Assembly: GCF_002940685.1 (NCBI RefSeq)
Contig: NZ_PNFP01000010.1
Span: forward strand, 248,001-312,000
Direction: 5' to 3'
DNA from: Ensifer adhaerens
Lineage (GTDB): Bacteria > Pseudomonadota > Alphaproteobacteria > Rhizobiales > Rhizobiaceae
DNA: 64,000 bases
Made by a program: the position numbers and the translations under genes. Below, piece by piece: positions 34,841 through 42,698 of this stretch. A model generated the notes under the pieces. It made no database searches. It saw only the letters and a program-made list of their open reading frames with translations, and had not been told where the DNA came from. Each line of letters opens with the position of its first letter. Position 1 is the first letter of the stretch.

Positions 34841-35581
34841 ATGCTGAGTGAGAGAATACGGATTCTGATCGTCGAGGACGATCCGGACATGGCGGAACTC
34901 GTTTCCGATCTGGTGGAGGCCGAAGGCTGGATGCCGCTGACGGCGCCTTCGGCGGAGGCGGCCGCCGTCGTCCTTGAGCGGGAAACGGTGCACCTGGTGC
35001 TCGTCGACCACAACCTGCCCGGAACTTCGGGCCGGACCTTTGCGCAGCGACTGCGGGCGCGCACCAATATCGGCATCGTCATGGTCACGGCGGCCGGCAG
35101 TGCGGCCGACCGGGTGCTGGGCCTGGAGACGGCGGCCGACGACTATGTCGTCAAGCCGTTCGAGCCGATCGAGCTGACGGCCCGGATCAAGGCGGTGCTT
35201 CGACGCACCTACCCGTCGCTGAAGCCGGAGCGGGAGGCAGAGCGCGCGCATGAGCCCGCCGCGCTGAAGCTCGGCGACTGGTCGATCGACCTCAAGAGCC
35301 GGCGCGCGGTCTGCCTTTCCGACGCGACCAGGTCACTCACCAGCGCCGAGTTCGCGCTGCTCGAAATCCTCGCGGAAACGCCGAATGCGCCGGTCAGCCG
35401 CGCGCATATCCTGGACCGGCTGGGGGCCGAAAGCGATCGCTACATCGACCGCAACGTCGATGTGCTCGTGCTGCGCCTGCGGCGCAAGATCGAGCGCAAT
35501 CCGGACCTGCCGCGCCACATCAAGACGCGGCGCGGCAAGGGCTATGTGCTGGATACCGACGACGGCGAGGCCCGGCCGTGA
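34841..35581 (+). CDS. OmpR-family response regulator
   Basis: The 246-residue protein has a receiver domain (residues about 6-118) with acidic pocket E12-D13-D14, phospho-acceptor D56 in VLVDHNLPG and K105 in DDYVVKPFEP, then a winged-helix output domain (about 140-240) ending KTRRGKGYVLD. It is coupled to the histidine kinase gene by a GTGA overlap and is divergent from the transporter operon, its likely target. Confidence 0.94.
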   Translation: MLSERIRILIVEDDPDMAELVSDLVEAEGWMPLTAPSAEAAAVVLERETVHLVLVDHNLPGTSGRTFAQRLRARTNIGIVMVTAAGSAADRVLGLETAADDYVVKPFEPIELTARIKAVLRRTYPSLKPEREAERAHEPAALKLGDWSIDLKSRRAVCLSDATRSLTSAEFALLEILAETPNAPVSRAHILDRLGAESDRYIDRNVDVLVLRLRRKIERNPDLPRHIKTRRGKGYVLDTDDGEARP

Positions 35582-37671
35582 TCAGCCGCCCGTTCCTTTC
35601 GTCGATTGCCTTCCGCCTGCCGTTTGCGATCGTTTTCATCTGCGTGCTCGTCTTCAGCCTGGCAACGGTTGCCGTATTCGGGCTGCAAAGGGCGCGTGAC
35701 GAAATGGCGGCCTACGGGCTGCAGGCCTTTTCCAGCCTCGCCAAGGCCTCCCTGGTTTCGCGCCAGGTTTCCGATCTCGTTTCGAGCGCGCCGTTCCTGA
35801 TGAATGCGACCTCGCCCTATCGGGTATCGAGCGAAAGCCGCTCGGTCGTCGCGCAGGTCGACGCCCTGCTTCAGACCATGGCGCCGGAGACCGGCAAGAC
35901 GGCGGTCGAGGGCTTTGCCAGCGCCCACATCGTCGAGTTGCTGGACGCGATCCGCACACAGACGGTGACGCTCGCGGCCGACGCCGATTCGGCTCAGCAG
36001 TACAAGGCCGATGCGGCAGCAGCCCTCGGAGAGATCGCCACCGGCAACGGCATCGCGGACGCCGGGATTCGCCAGAGCCTCAACGCGATCGTGCAATCGG
36101 CATCCAATTCCGACAGCCTGTTCCAGCTCGGCGAACTGCGCCGCCGCTACGTTGCCGTAACGACGCCCCGGCTGGCGCCCGCCGAGCCGGATAGCCGGAT
36201 TTCGGCAGCCGAGCTGACGCCCTATGAACGGGTGTTCGAAGCGCAGACCCACTATCTTCTGGAAATGTTCGCCATCCGCGCCGCGGTGGCGCGGCTGCAC
36301 ACGGTCTCGCGCGATCTTTCCCACGCCACGGAAACACAAAGCGAGGCCGTCGCCCGCGGGCTTAACGAGGATCTCGCCTCGACCTCCGACGCATTGAGCC
36401 GCCTGCTCGTCATCGTCGCGGTCTCCGCGTTGCTTGTGCTCGTCATGGCGATCTTCTCCATCCGCTCCGTCATGCGGGTGTCGCGCGGCATCGTCTCGCT
36501 CTCCAAGGGCATGAACGCGCTCGCGCAGGGGCGCCGTGACGTCGATACGCCGAGCTACAAGGGCACGGAAACGGAATTCCTCCGGCTGCTCGAAGCCTTC
36601 AGCGCGTTCCGCGAAAGTGTCGAGCGCGTATCGCGGCTGCGCCGCACCGCCGAGGCGGCGGCGCGCACGATTCGCTCGACCTTCCGCAACATGAACGAGG
36701 GCATCGCGCTCTTCGACCCGGGCGGCAGGCCGATCACGATGAACCGGCGCGTCATGGAGCTCGTCGGCTGGCCGGGCTCGGCGCGGAAGCTGCCGCTGCG
36801 CCGTTTCGTCAGCCCGATGCCGGAGATCGACCCGTCCCTCCTGCCCGCCGATCATGACGCGGGATCGCTCGACGACAGGCTCGTGCTGCGCCATCGATCC
36901 GACGCGGGTCGGGTGACAGAGGTCTCCCTGTCGCGGCAGCCGGATCGCGGCATCGTGCTTCTGGCGCGGGACGTGACGGAGATCGACCGGCAGGAGGCCG
37001 AGGCGGCCAAGGCGCAGCGGCTGGACGGGATCATGCGCATGACGCACCAGGTCAGCCACGAGGTGGGCAACATGATCGGCATCATCACCGGCAGCCTCGG
37101 GCTGCTGGAGCGCGAAACAGGCTTCAGCGACCGGCAGAAAAGGCACATTGCCCGCATCCGCAAGGCGGCCGATCGCGGGCGCTCGCTGGCCTCGAGCATG
37201 CTGTCCGTCGGCAGCCAGCATCCGCTGCAGCCGGGTGCGCTCGAAATCGGCGCGGTGCTGCGCGGCATGGCCGACGTGCTGGAAATCGCCGTGGGCGAAA
37301 AATGCCGGCTCGTCTTCGAGATCGCCGATGGCTTGCCCAACGTGCATCTCGATGCCGCCCTTTTCGAGCAGGCAATCCTCAATCTCTGCCTCAACGCCGC
37401 CGCGGCCATGCCTCTTGGCGGAACCATCCTGATCCGCGCCGGCAGCCTCGAGGCCGATGTCGTCGTCTCCGTGACGGATGCGGGGATCGGCATGTCGCCG
37501 GAGGCGGTGGACAAGGCGTTCGAGCCCTATTTCACCACGCGCGACGAGGAGGGCGGCGCCGGCCTCGGTCTGGCCGTCGTCTATGGCTTCGTCCGCCAAA
37601 GCGGCGGCGATGCCCGAATAGTCTCGCAACCGGGGCGCGGAACGACGGTCGAACTCGTCTTTCCGCGCTGA
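35578..37671 (+). CDS. Sensor histidine kinase with large periplasmic domain
   Basis: The 697-residue kinase starts with GTG overlapping the regulator stop (GTGA). It has a first membrane helix (residues about 12-37), a long mostly helical periplasmic sensor (about 38-272), a second helix (about 274-297), a HAMP-like segment, a PAS-like region (about 355-465), and a kinase core. The phospho-acceptor is H494 in SHEVGNMIGIITGSLGLLE, which resembles the HDFNN-type box; N-box NLCLNAAAAM, G1 DAGIGM and G2 GAGLGLAVVYG complete the ATPase domain. The large sensor domain would allow contact with a periplasmic binding protein, as in PgtB-type systems. Confidence 0.92.
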   Translation: MISRPFLSSIAFRLPFAIVFICVLVFSLATVAVFGLQRARDEMAAYGLQAFSSLAKASLVSRQVSDLVSSAPFLMNATSPYRVSSESRSVVAQVDALLQTMAPETGKTAVEGFASAHIVELLDAIRTQTVTLAADADSAQQYKADAAAALGEIATGNGIADAGIRQSLNAIVQSASNSDSLFQLGELRRRYVAVTTPRLAPAEPDSRISAAELTPYERVFEAQTHYLLEMFAIRAAVARLHTVSRDLSHATETQSEAVARGLNEDLASTSDALSRLLVIVAVSALLVLVMAIFSIRSVMRVSRGIVSLSKGMNALAQGRRDVDTPSYKGTETEFLRLLEAFSAFRESVERVSRLRRTAEAAARTIRSTFRNMNEGIALFDPGGRPITMNRRVMELVGWPGSARKLPLRRFVSPMPEIDPSLLPADHDAGSLDDRLVLRHRSDAGRVTEVSLSRQPDRGIVLLARDVTEIDRQEAEAAKAQRLDGIMRMTHQVSHEVGNMIGIITGSLGLLERETGFSDRQKRHIARIRKAADRGRSLASSMLSVGSQHPLQPGALEIGAVLRGMADVLEIAVGEKCRLVFEIADGLPNVHLDAALFEQAILNLCLNAAAAMPLGGTILIRAGSLEADVVVSVTDAGIGMSPEAVDKAFEPYFTTRDEEGGAGLGLAVVYGFVRQSGGDARIVSQPGRGTTVELVFPR

Positions 37672-37695
37672 ACCGGCGCCCGCTTCTTGAGCGGC

Positions 37696-38493
37696 TTATG
37701 GCGTGCTTCGGCGCGAAAGGCGCAGCAGGGCGGCATCGATCCGCTCGCCGTTGTCGGTAAACACGGCCCAGAGCCACGCCATCAGCCACAGCATCAGGCA
37801 CCACGCAAGCACGACATCGGACAGAAAATGCGCGCCGAAGACGATGCGGTTCAGCGAAAAGGCAAGGACCAGGGGCACGAGTGTGATGATCGCGGTTCGC
37901 CGCCATTGAACGGGCAATAGCAGTGTGAGTGCCACCAGCGCGATCGCGGTTGCGGATTCGCCTGACGCAAAGGAACAGCTGCGCGAGCAGGCGTCTGAGA
38001 CCTGAAAGGCCGGCGTGAAGGGCATGCTGCCGCCGAAATCCGTGATCTCATTGGGGCGCGCCCGTCCGATCAGCCGCTTCAGCGCCTGAATGAGCAGCCC
38101 CGGACCGAGGGCAAAGAAGGTCAGGAAAAACAGCGCCTTGTGCGGGCGGGGCAACCATGCGCGGGGGGCTACGGCCTGCGCGACCAGGAGCGCCAGCACG
38201 CAAGGCAGAATGAACACCGGCAGGGCCCGGTTGAGATCGCGAAGGGCCCGCAGCGCCGGCTCCCGCGAGAGCGGAAAGTCGCCGCTGGCGAATGCGGCCC
38301 AGCGCGAGACGGCAAGATCGATGCCGGGAAAGGCCATGAAGACGAAAGCCGCAAAAATGGTCAGCGTGCCGGCGGCGGCGATCGGCTGGTGTTCAACGCG
38401 GGCGCGCGCCTGCCCCGGCCAGAGGCGAGGGTTGGGGCGCAGCCACCGGTTGCTGCTTGAAGAGGTTGCCGTGGATGGATAAAGGCTGGACAT
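37696..38493 (-). CDS. PAP2-family membrane phosphatase
   Basis: The 265-residue protein has about five to six membrane helices and a modified lipid phosphate phosphatase signature: KRLIGRARP (K-x6-RP), SFASGESATA and LNRIVFGAHFLSDV (R-x5-H-x3-D). The middle motif has Glu in place of the usual His of PSGH, a substitution found in one PAP2 branch. It may dephosphorylate a lipid such as undecaprenyl pyrophosphate, phosphatidylglycerol phosphate or lipid A. ATG at 38493 was preferred to a TTG five codons upstream. It is convergent with the kinase gene. Confidence 0.85.
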   Translation of the reverse strand: MSSLYPSTATSSSSNRWLRPNPRLWPGQARARVEHQPIAAAGTLTIFAAFVFMAFPGIDLAVSRWAAFASGDFPLSREPALRALRDLNRALPVFILPCVLALLVAQAVAPRAWLPRPHKALFFLTFFALGPGLLIQALKRLIGRARPNEITDFGGSMPFTPAFQVSDACSRSCSFASGESATAIALVALTLLLPVQWRRTAIITLVPLVLAFSLNRIVFGAHFLSDVVLAWCLMLWLMAWLWAVFTDNGERIDAALLRLSRRSTP

Positions 38494-38769
38494 GCCGGTC
38501 GCTCGCAAGTTGTCGGTGTGTGTGGGCCGGACACTTGCTCCGCTCTGTCAAGGCTGCGTGGAGGAATTGGGAGCGCTTGATGCGCAAGAGGGAGCGCGAG
38601 TTGCTGCCGGCCAAATGGCAGCGGCGGCGTCGCGGTCGATCGGATAATTGTTGCGGCGCTGCGACTTCTCCGTGCAGGTGAGCGGGTAGGGGAGGCCTGC
38701 CTGGTTGGCGCGCGAGCACTTCGCAATCGCCAACTCGAAACGGCCGACCGCTGTGTCGCTGCGCTCGGA
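38494..38769. other. Spacer between PAP2 and fabZ genes
   Basis: No gene with family similarity or a good ribosome site was seen in this stretch. Short frames exist on both strands but look like chance openings. Confidence 0.5.
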
Positions 38770-39234
38770 TTACGTCGTTTCGAGATAGGCGGCGATCTCC
38801 GCCTCGGCGACCAGTTCGCCTGCGACCAACGCCTCGCCGCGATAGCGCCAGATGTTGCGGCGATAGGCGATTTTCGTCATGTGGTATTCGAGGGTATCGC
38901 CAGGTTGGACCGGTTTGCGGAACCGCGCCTTGTCCACCGCCAGCATGTAGATGATCTTCGGGGTCAGACCTTGAGCGATTTTCGAAGCCGCGCAGGCGAC
39001 GCCCGCGGTCTGTGCCATGCCCTCTATGATCAGCGCGCCGGGGAACACCGGATTGTCGGGAAAGTGACCCTGAAACTGTGGTTCGTTGATGGAGACGTTC
39101 TTCACGCCGATACAGTGCTCCTCTCCACGGATCGAGGTGATGCGATCCACCAGCAGAAACGGATACCGATGCGGGATCGAGCGCAGGATTTTCACAATGT
39201 CAGCAGATTGCAGACCGTCGGATTTGGCGTTCAT
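38770..39234 (-). CDS. fabZ: (3R)-hydroxyacyl-ACP dehydratase FabZ (accessory copy)
   Basis: The 154-residue hot-dog-fold enzyme dehydrates beta-hydroxyacyl-ACP in fatty acid synthesis. The catalytic H57 in QGHFPDNPVFPG and E71 in LIIEGMAQTAG are present, as is the N-terminal IPHRYPFLLVDRI. Housekeeping fabZ normally lies between lpxD and lpxA; none of those genes is here, so this is probably a second copy for a special acyl chain. It is divergent from a two-component system across a 358-bp region. Confidence 0.92.
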   Translation of the reverse strand: MNAKSDGLQSADIVKILRSIPHRYPFLLVDRITSIRGEEHCIGVKNVSINEPQFQGHFPDNPVFPGALIIEGMAQTAGVACAASKIAQGLTPKIIYMLAVDKARFRKPVQPGDTLEYHMTKIAYRRNIWRYRGEALVAGELVAEAEIAAYLETT

Positions 39235-39592
39235 GGGGCTTTCGACTGGATATGGATTGTTGGTCTTTTGAACCTTGGTGGATGTCGCCTCAGGTGAGTT
39301 GAGGCAGCGCGCTCGGCGCAGATGTGCCGAAACATGCCTTCACCCTGGTCTGCTCGAAGCTTGAGCTGGCCGAAATCCGCCTCCGTTCATTTTTCGATCG
39401 CCGCCGGTGCGCGCACCTGCAACGTTCGTCGCCGGACCCTCAAGGTCATTTGCCAAGGTTTGGCGAAGATTTGTCCGGCGCTCTATCCGGAGGGTCGGTC
39501 AAGCGGCCATCGCGGCGCGCGGAAGAATTGCAACGCGGCTCTATTCGTCTCATAAGCTGCTGATCACAACATCAGGCCCAAGGAGTTAGTTC
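39235..39592. other. Divergent promoter region between fabZ and the second two-component system
   Basis: No gene is supported here. It must hold the promoters of fabZ (minus) and of the response regulator (plus; AAGGAG precedes its ATG). A small inverted repeat, GCCAA-GGT-TTGGC at 39452-39464, is the only symmetric element noticed and is weak. Confidence 0.4.
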
Positions 39593-40288
39593 ATGGTCGA
39601 TAAGGGTCTCATCCTTCTGGCGGAGGACGAGCCGGAGATTGCGCAGATCCTGGACGCCTATCTCGTTCGCGACGGTTTCCGGACGGTGCGTGCCGCCGAT
39701 GGCGAAACGGCTCTGACCCATCATGCGGTGTTGTCGCCGGACCTGGTGCTGCTGGACGTTCGCATGCCGAAGCTCGATGGTTTCGAGGTGCTCGCCCGCC
39801 TCAGGCGCGAGGGCAACACGCCGGTCATCATGACCACGGCGTTGGCAGAGGACCTCGATCGGCTGACCGGGCTGAGGCTTGGCGCCGATGATTACGTGGT
39901 CAAGCCGTTCAATCCGCAGGAGGTGGTGGCGCGCGTGAACGCCGTGCTGCGTCGCACCCGCGCCGGTGCCGGCGCCACCGTGCTTCGTTTCGAGAATGTC
40001 GAAGTCGATCTCGACGCCCATGTCGCTTTCGTCGAAAAGAGCGGCAAGCGGCAATCGGTGCCGCTGACGCTGAGCGAGTTCCGAATTCTCGCCCACATGA
40101 TCCGCCGGCCGACGCATGCCTTCGATCGTGCCGATATCCTCGACGCCTGCCTGCCCGACAGCGATGCGCTGGCGCGCACGGTCGACACCCACATCGCCAA
40201 CCTCAGGCGCAAGCTGGAGGATCTCGGTGCCTGCGGGTTCTTCAGCGCGGTGCGTGGGGTTGGTTATCGCTTCGTGGAGCCGAGATGA
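39593..40288 (+). CDS. OmpR-family response regulator (BaeR/AdeR-like)
   Basis: The 231-residue protein has a receiver domain with E11-D12-E13, phospho-acceptor D55 in LVLLDVRMPKLDGF and the DDYVVKPFNPQEV lysine, then a winged helix ending AVRGVGYRFVEPR. AAGGAG lies just before the ATG. It overlaps its kinase gene as ATGA. The sequence style is that of BaeR/AdeR regulators of envelope stress and efflux, but no efflux genes follow. Confidence 0.93.
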   Translation: MVDKGLILLAEDEPEIAQILDAYLVRDGFRTVRAADGETALTHHAVLSPDLVLLDVRMPKLDGFEVLARLRREGNTPVIMTTALAEDLDRLTGLRLGADDYVVKPFNPQEVVARVNAVLRRTRAGAGATVLRFENVEVDLDAHVAFVEKSGKRQSVPLTLSEFRILAHMIRRPTHAFDRADILDACLPDSDALARTVDTHIANLRRKLEDLGACGFFSAVRGVGYRFVEPR

Positions 40289-41457
40289 AAGCCAGTCTGT
40301 CGCGCCTTCCGCTGGGTATCCTGACCGCCTTCGTGATTGTCACCCTGCTCGTCTTCAGCGTCGTCATCGTTTACGGCGGCGTGAACTCCATGGAGGGGCA
40401 GCTTGAGGCCCGGATGCTGGAGAGGATGCCGGAAAAGGCGGCGCAGGCGTACAAGGATCTCAACAGCGGCAAGGTGCCGACGCCGGACGCGCTGCAGGCC
40501 CTGCTGGCCAGCACGAAGGAGCTTGAGGAGTGGGGAAACTGGGAAGTCGACAAGCTCATTCTCGGCTTCGGGGGTATCGCCGTCGCCTTCTGCGGGCTCG
40601 TCGGCTACTGGCTGGCACGCAAGATCAGCCGCCCGCTTGAGGTGCTGGCAAGGGCGACGCAGGACCTCAGGGCCGGCGACTTCGCGGTGCGTGTCGGCTC
40701 GATCCGCAAGGGGGCCAAGGAGGTGGCTACTCTCGTGAAAACATTTGATGAACTGGCGGCCGAGCTTGAAAGCATGGAAAGCAGGCTGCGCTTCAACACG
40801 ATGGCCGTGGCGCACGAACTGCGCACGCCGCTGACGATCCTTCAGGGCAATCTCCAGGGCATGGCCGACGGCGTCTTCCCGCTGGAGCAGGAGAGGGTGC
40901 GGCAACTGCTGCTGCAGGTGGAGGGGCTTTCCGCCCTGGTGGAGGATCTGCGCACCTTGTCGCTCGCCGCCGGCCAGAAGCTGGTCACCCAACGCCAGCC
41001 CGTGGATCTCGCCGTCGAGGCGACGCAGGTCCTCGGCGCGTCGCGGGCCCTGCTCGGCTCCGTCGGCATGTCGGTGGAACTGGCGCTTCAGCCGGTACGA
41101 ATTTCCGGGGATTCGCAGCGCCTGCGCCAGGCGCTTCTGGCGCTGATCGAAAATGCGACCCGCTATGCGGCAAGCGGCGGCGTCTTGCGCTGCGAAACCG
41201 GGCGGCGAGGCGCCGACGAGGCTTTTGTCCGGATACTGGACCGCGGCCCCGGGCTACCGGACGATGTCTCGACCTATTCGATCGACCTGTTCTGGCGCGG
41301 CGATGCCTCGCGGTCGCGCGCGACAGGCGGTACCGGCCTTGGCCTTTCCGTAGTCCAGGCGATCGCGAAGGCGCATAGCGGACGGCTGGAGTTTGCCTCG
41401 CGCGCCGGCGGCGGCGCCGTGATCACGCTCGTCCTGCCGCGGGAAACCACCGCCTGA
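40285..41457 (+). CDS. Sensor histidine kinase (BaeS/AdeS-like)
   Basis: The 390-residue kinase has two membrane helices (about 13-33 and 92-112) around a short periplasmic loop, a HAMP domain (about 113-165), phospho-acceptor H177 in MAVAHELRTPLTILQGNL, N-box ALIENATRYA, DRGPGL and GGTGLGLSVVQAI. The sensor loop of about 58 residues is small, so it probably senses the membrane or envelope rather than a soluble ligand. It is cotranscribed with the regulator. Confidence 0.93.
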   Translation: MKASLSRLPLGILTAFVIVTLLVFSVVIVYGGVNSMEGQLEARMLERMPEKAAQAYKDLNSGKVPTPDALQALLASTKELEEWGNWEVDKLILGFGGIAVAFCGLVGYWLARKISRPLEVLARATQDLRAGDFAVRVGSIRKGAKEVATLVKTFDELAAELESMESRLRFNTMAVAHELRTPLTILQGNLQGMADGVFPLEQERVRQLLLQVEGLSALVEDLRTLSLAAGQKLVTQRQPVDLAVEATQVLGASRALLGSVGMSVELALQPVRISGDSQRLRQALLALIENATRYAASGGVLRCETGRRGADEAFVRILDRGPGLPDDVSTYSIDLFWRGDASRSRATGGTGLGLSVVQAIAKAHSGRLEFASRAGGGAVITLVLPRETTA

Positions 41458-41646
41458 GTGCCTCGCGCGGCCGCCCCGGCGCCGCGGCCTCGTCCCCGCA
41501 GACGGGAAAAATGATCGCTCCGTCTCTGCTCTCGCCTTCAGCAGGCCCTCTGCCGACCGCTTCTCCGCAAATCCTTGACAGTGCCCCGGCACACCTGCGC
41601 TGGCCGGATCTCCCGGCCAGCAGCGTTTGCTCTCAAGGATTGCACC

Positions 41647-42645
41647 ATGTCCCTGGAATTCAGGCAGGAATACAGCGCGGATCTGCGGTTGCCGGTTCAA
41701 GACGGCAAGGCATTCATCAGTGAACCGTTGGCGCCTTCGGACCGGCCGGCTTCTGCGCCGGCCGCCGGTGAACGTTCAGGGGCGAAAACGTCGATCGCGG
41801 GCCATGTTCTCAAGCTCGGCCTGAGGGTCAGCCTGAAACGCGCCGTCGTCTTTTCCATGCGGTTTGCACGCCATCCTTTCCTGACCGCCCGCTGGATCAG
41901 CTTTCTCGGCGAGTTCGGCGAGCGCTATCGGCTCGGCCTGCCGCATGACGATCTCGTGCGCAAATCGATCCCGACGTTCTTCCTGCACGGCGCCTCGCCG
42001 GCGACACGGCTTGACCTCTTGCTCAATCATTTCGATGTCGCGAGCGAGGTTCTGTCGCGCCGTTCGCTGATGGCGCTCTGGCGCGGCAGCACGCTGGAAA
42101 TGGGCACGGTTTCCGGCCGCAGCGAGAATTATCGCATCCAGCTGCAACTGGCCGACCATAGCGGCGCGCGCCATGAGGGTGCGTTCGCGATCCGGCTGCG
42201 CCGACAGAGCGACGGCTATGCGCTCTGCACCGTCGGCTTCATCTTCGTGCGTTGCGAGGGCGATACCTACAGTCTGGCCGTCGGCGGGATGCAGGGACCA
42301 AAAGGCGAGGATGCGAAGCGATCGCTGATCACGGCGACCCGAGATCTCGGTGGGCTTCGACCGAAGGATGCGGTCCTGCTCGTCCTCAATGGCCTGGTGA
42401 CGGAAGGTCACGCCGGCCACGTCTTTGCGGTTTCGAACGAAAAGCACGTCATCAACCGCCGCCGTTTGAAGCGACGCCGGATGATGAGAACCGATCTCGA
42501 TGCCTATTGGTGCGACCGCGGTGGCGTCCCGGCCGAGCCCTTCGGCTTCAGCCTGCCGATCGGTGACGACGAGGCGGCGAAGGACGGCAACAGGCGCGAT
42601 CAGAGCAAACGTGCGTTTCGCGACATCGGCGCGTGGTTTTACTGA
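41647..42645 (+). CDS. VirK/YbjX (DUF535) family protein
   Basis: The 332-residue protein belongs to the VirK/YbjX family, linked in enterobacteria to lipid A remodelling and resistance to antimicrobial peptides. A polar N-terminal extension (residues 1-55) precedes the DUF535 domain (about 60-310), which includes YRLGLPHDDLVRKS, ELF-type substitutions and the basic NRRRLKRRRMMRTDLDAYW near the C-terminus. The ATG at 41647 has AAGGA eight bases upstream. It follows the two-component genes in the same direction after about 190 bp, so it may be controlled by them. Confidence 0.85.
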   Translation: MSLEFRQEYSADLRLPVQDGKAFISEPLAPSDRPASAPAAGERSGAKTSIAGHVLKLGLRVSLKRAVVFSMRFARHPFLTARWISFLGEFGERYRLGLPHDDLVRKSIPTFFLHGASPATRLDLLLNHFDVASEVLSRRSLMALWRGSTLEMGTVSGRSENYRIQLQLADHSGARHEGAFAIRLRRQSDGYALCTVGFIFVRCEGDTYSLAVGGMQGPKGEDAKRSLITATRDLGGLRPKDAVLLVLNGLVTEGHAGHVFAVSNEKHVINRRRLKRRRMMRTDLDAYWCDRGGVPAEPFGFSLPIGDDEAAKDGNRRDQSKRAFRDIGAWFY

Positions 42646-42698
42646 CTGCCGGCGTCACACCGGTGCCGACAAGGCCAAGAGTGGCGCCGTTGTCGCAC

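Noticed and set aside
35542-37629. Very long open frame on the minus strand antisense to the sensor kinase
   Set aside because: It is a codon-bias shadow: the plus strand carries clear kinase motifs and the antisense product is rich in Arg, His and Asp without a recognisable family.
38457-38733. Small frames on both strands between PAP2 and fabZ genes
   Set aside because: No ribosome site, no hydrophobic or domain pattern, and composition fits chance openings.
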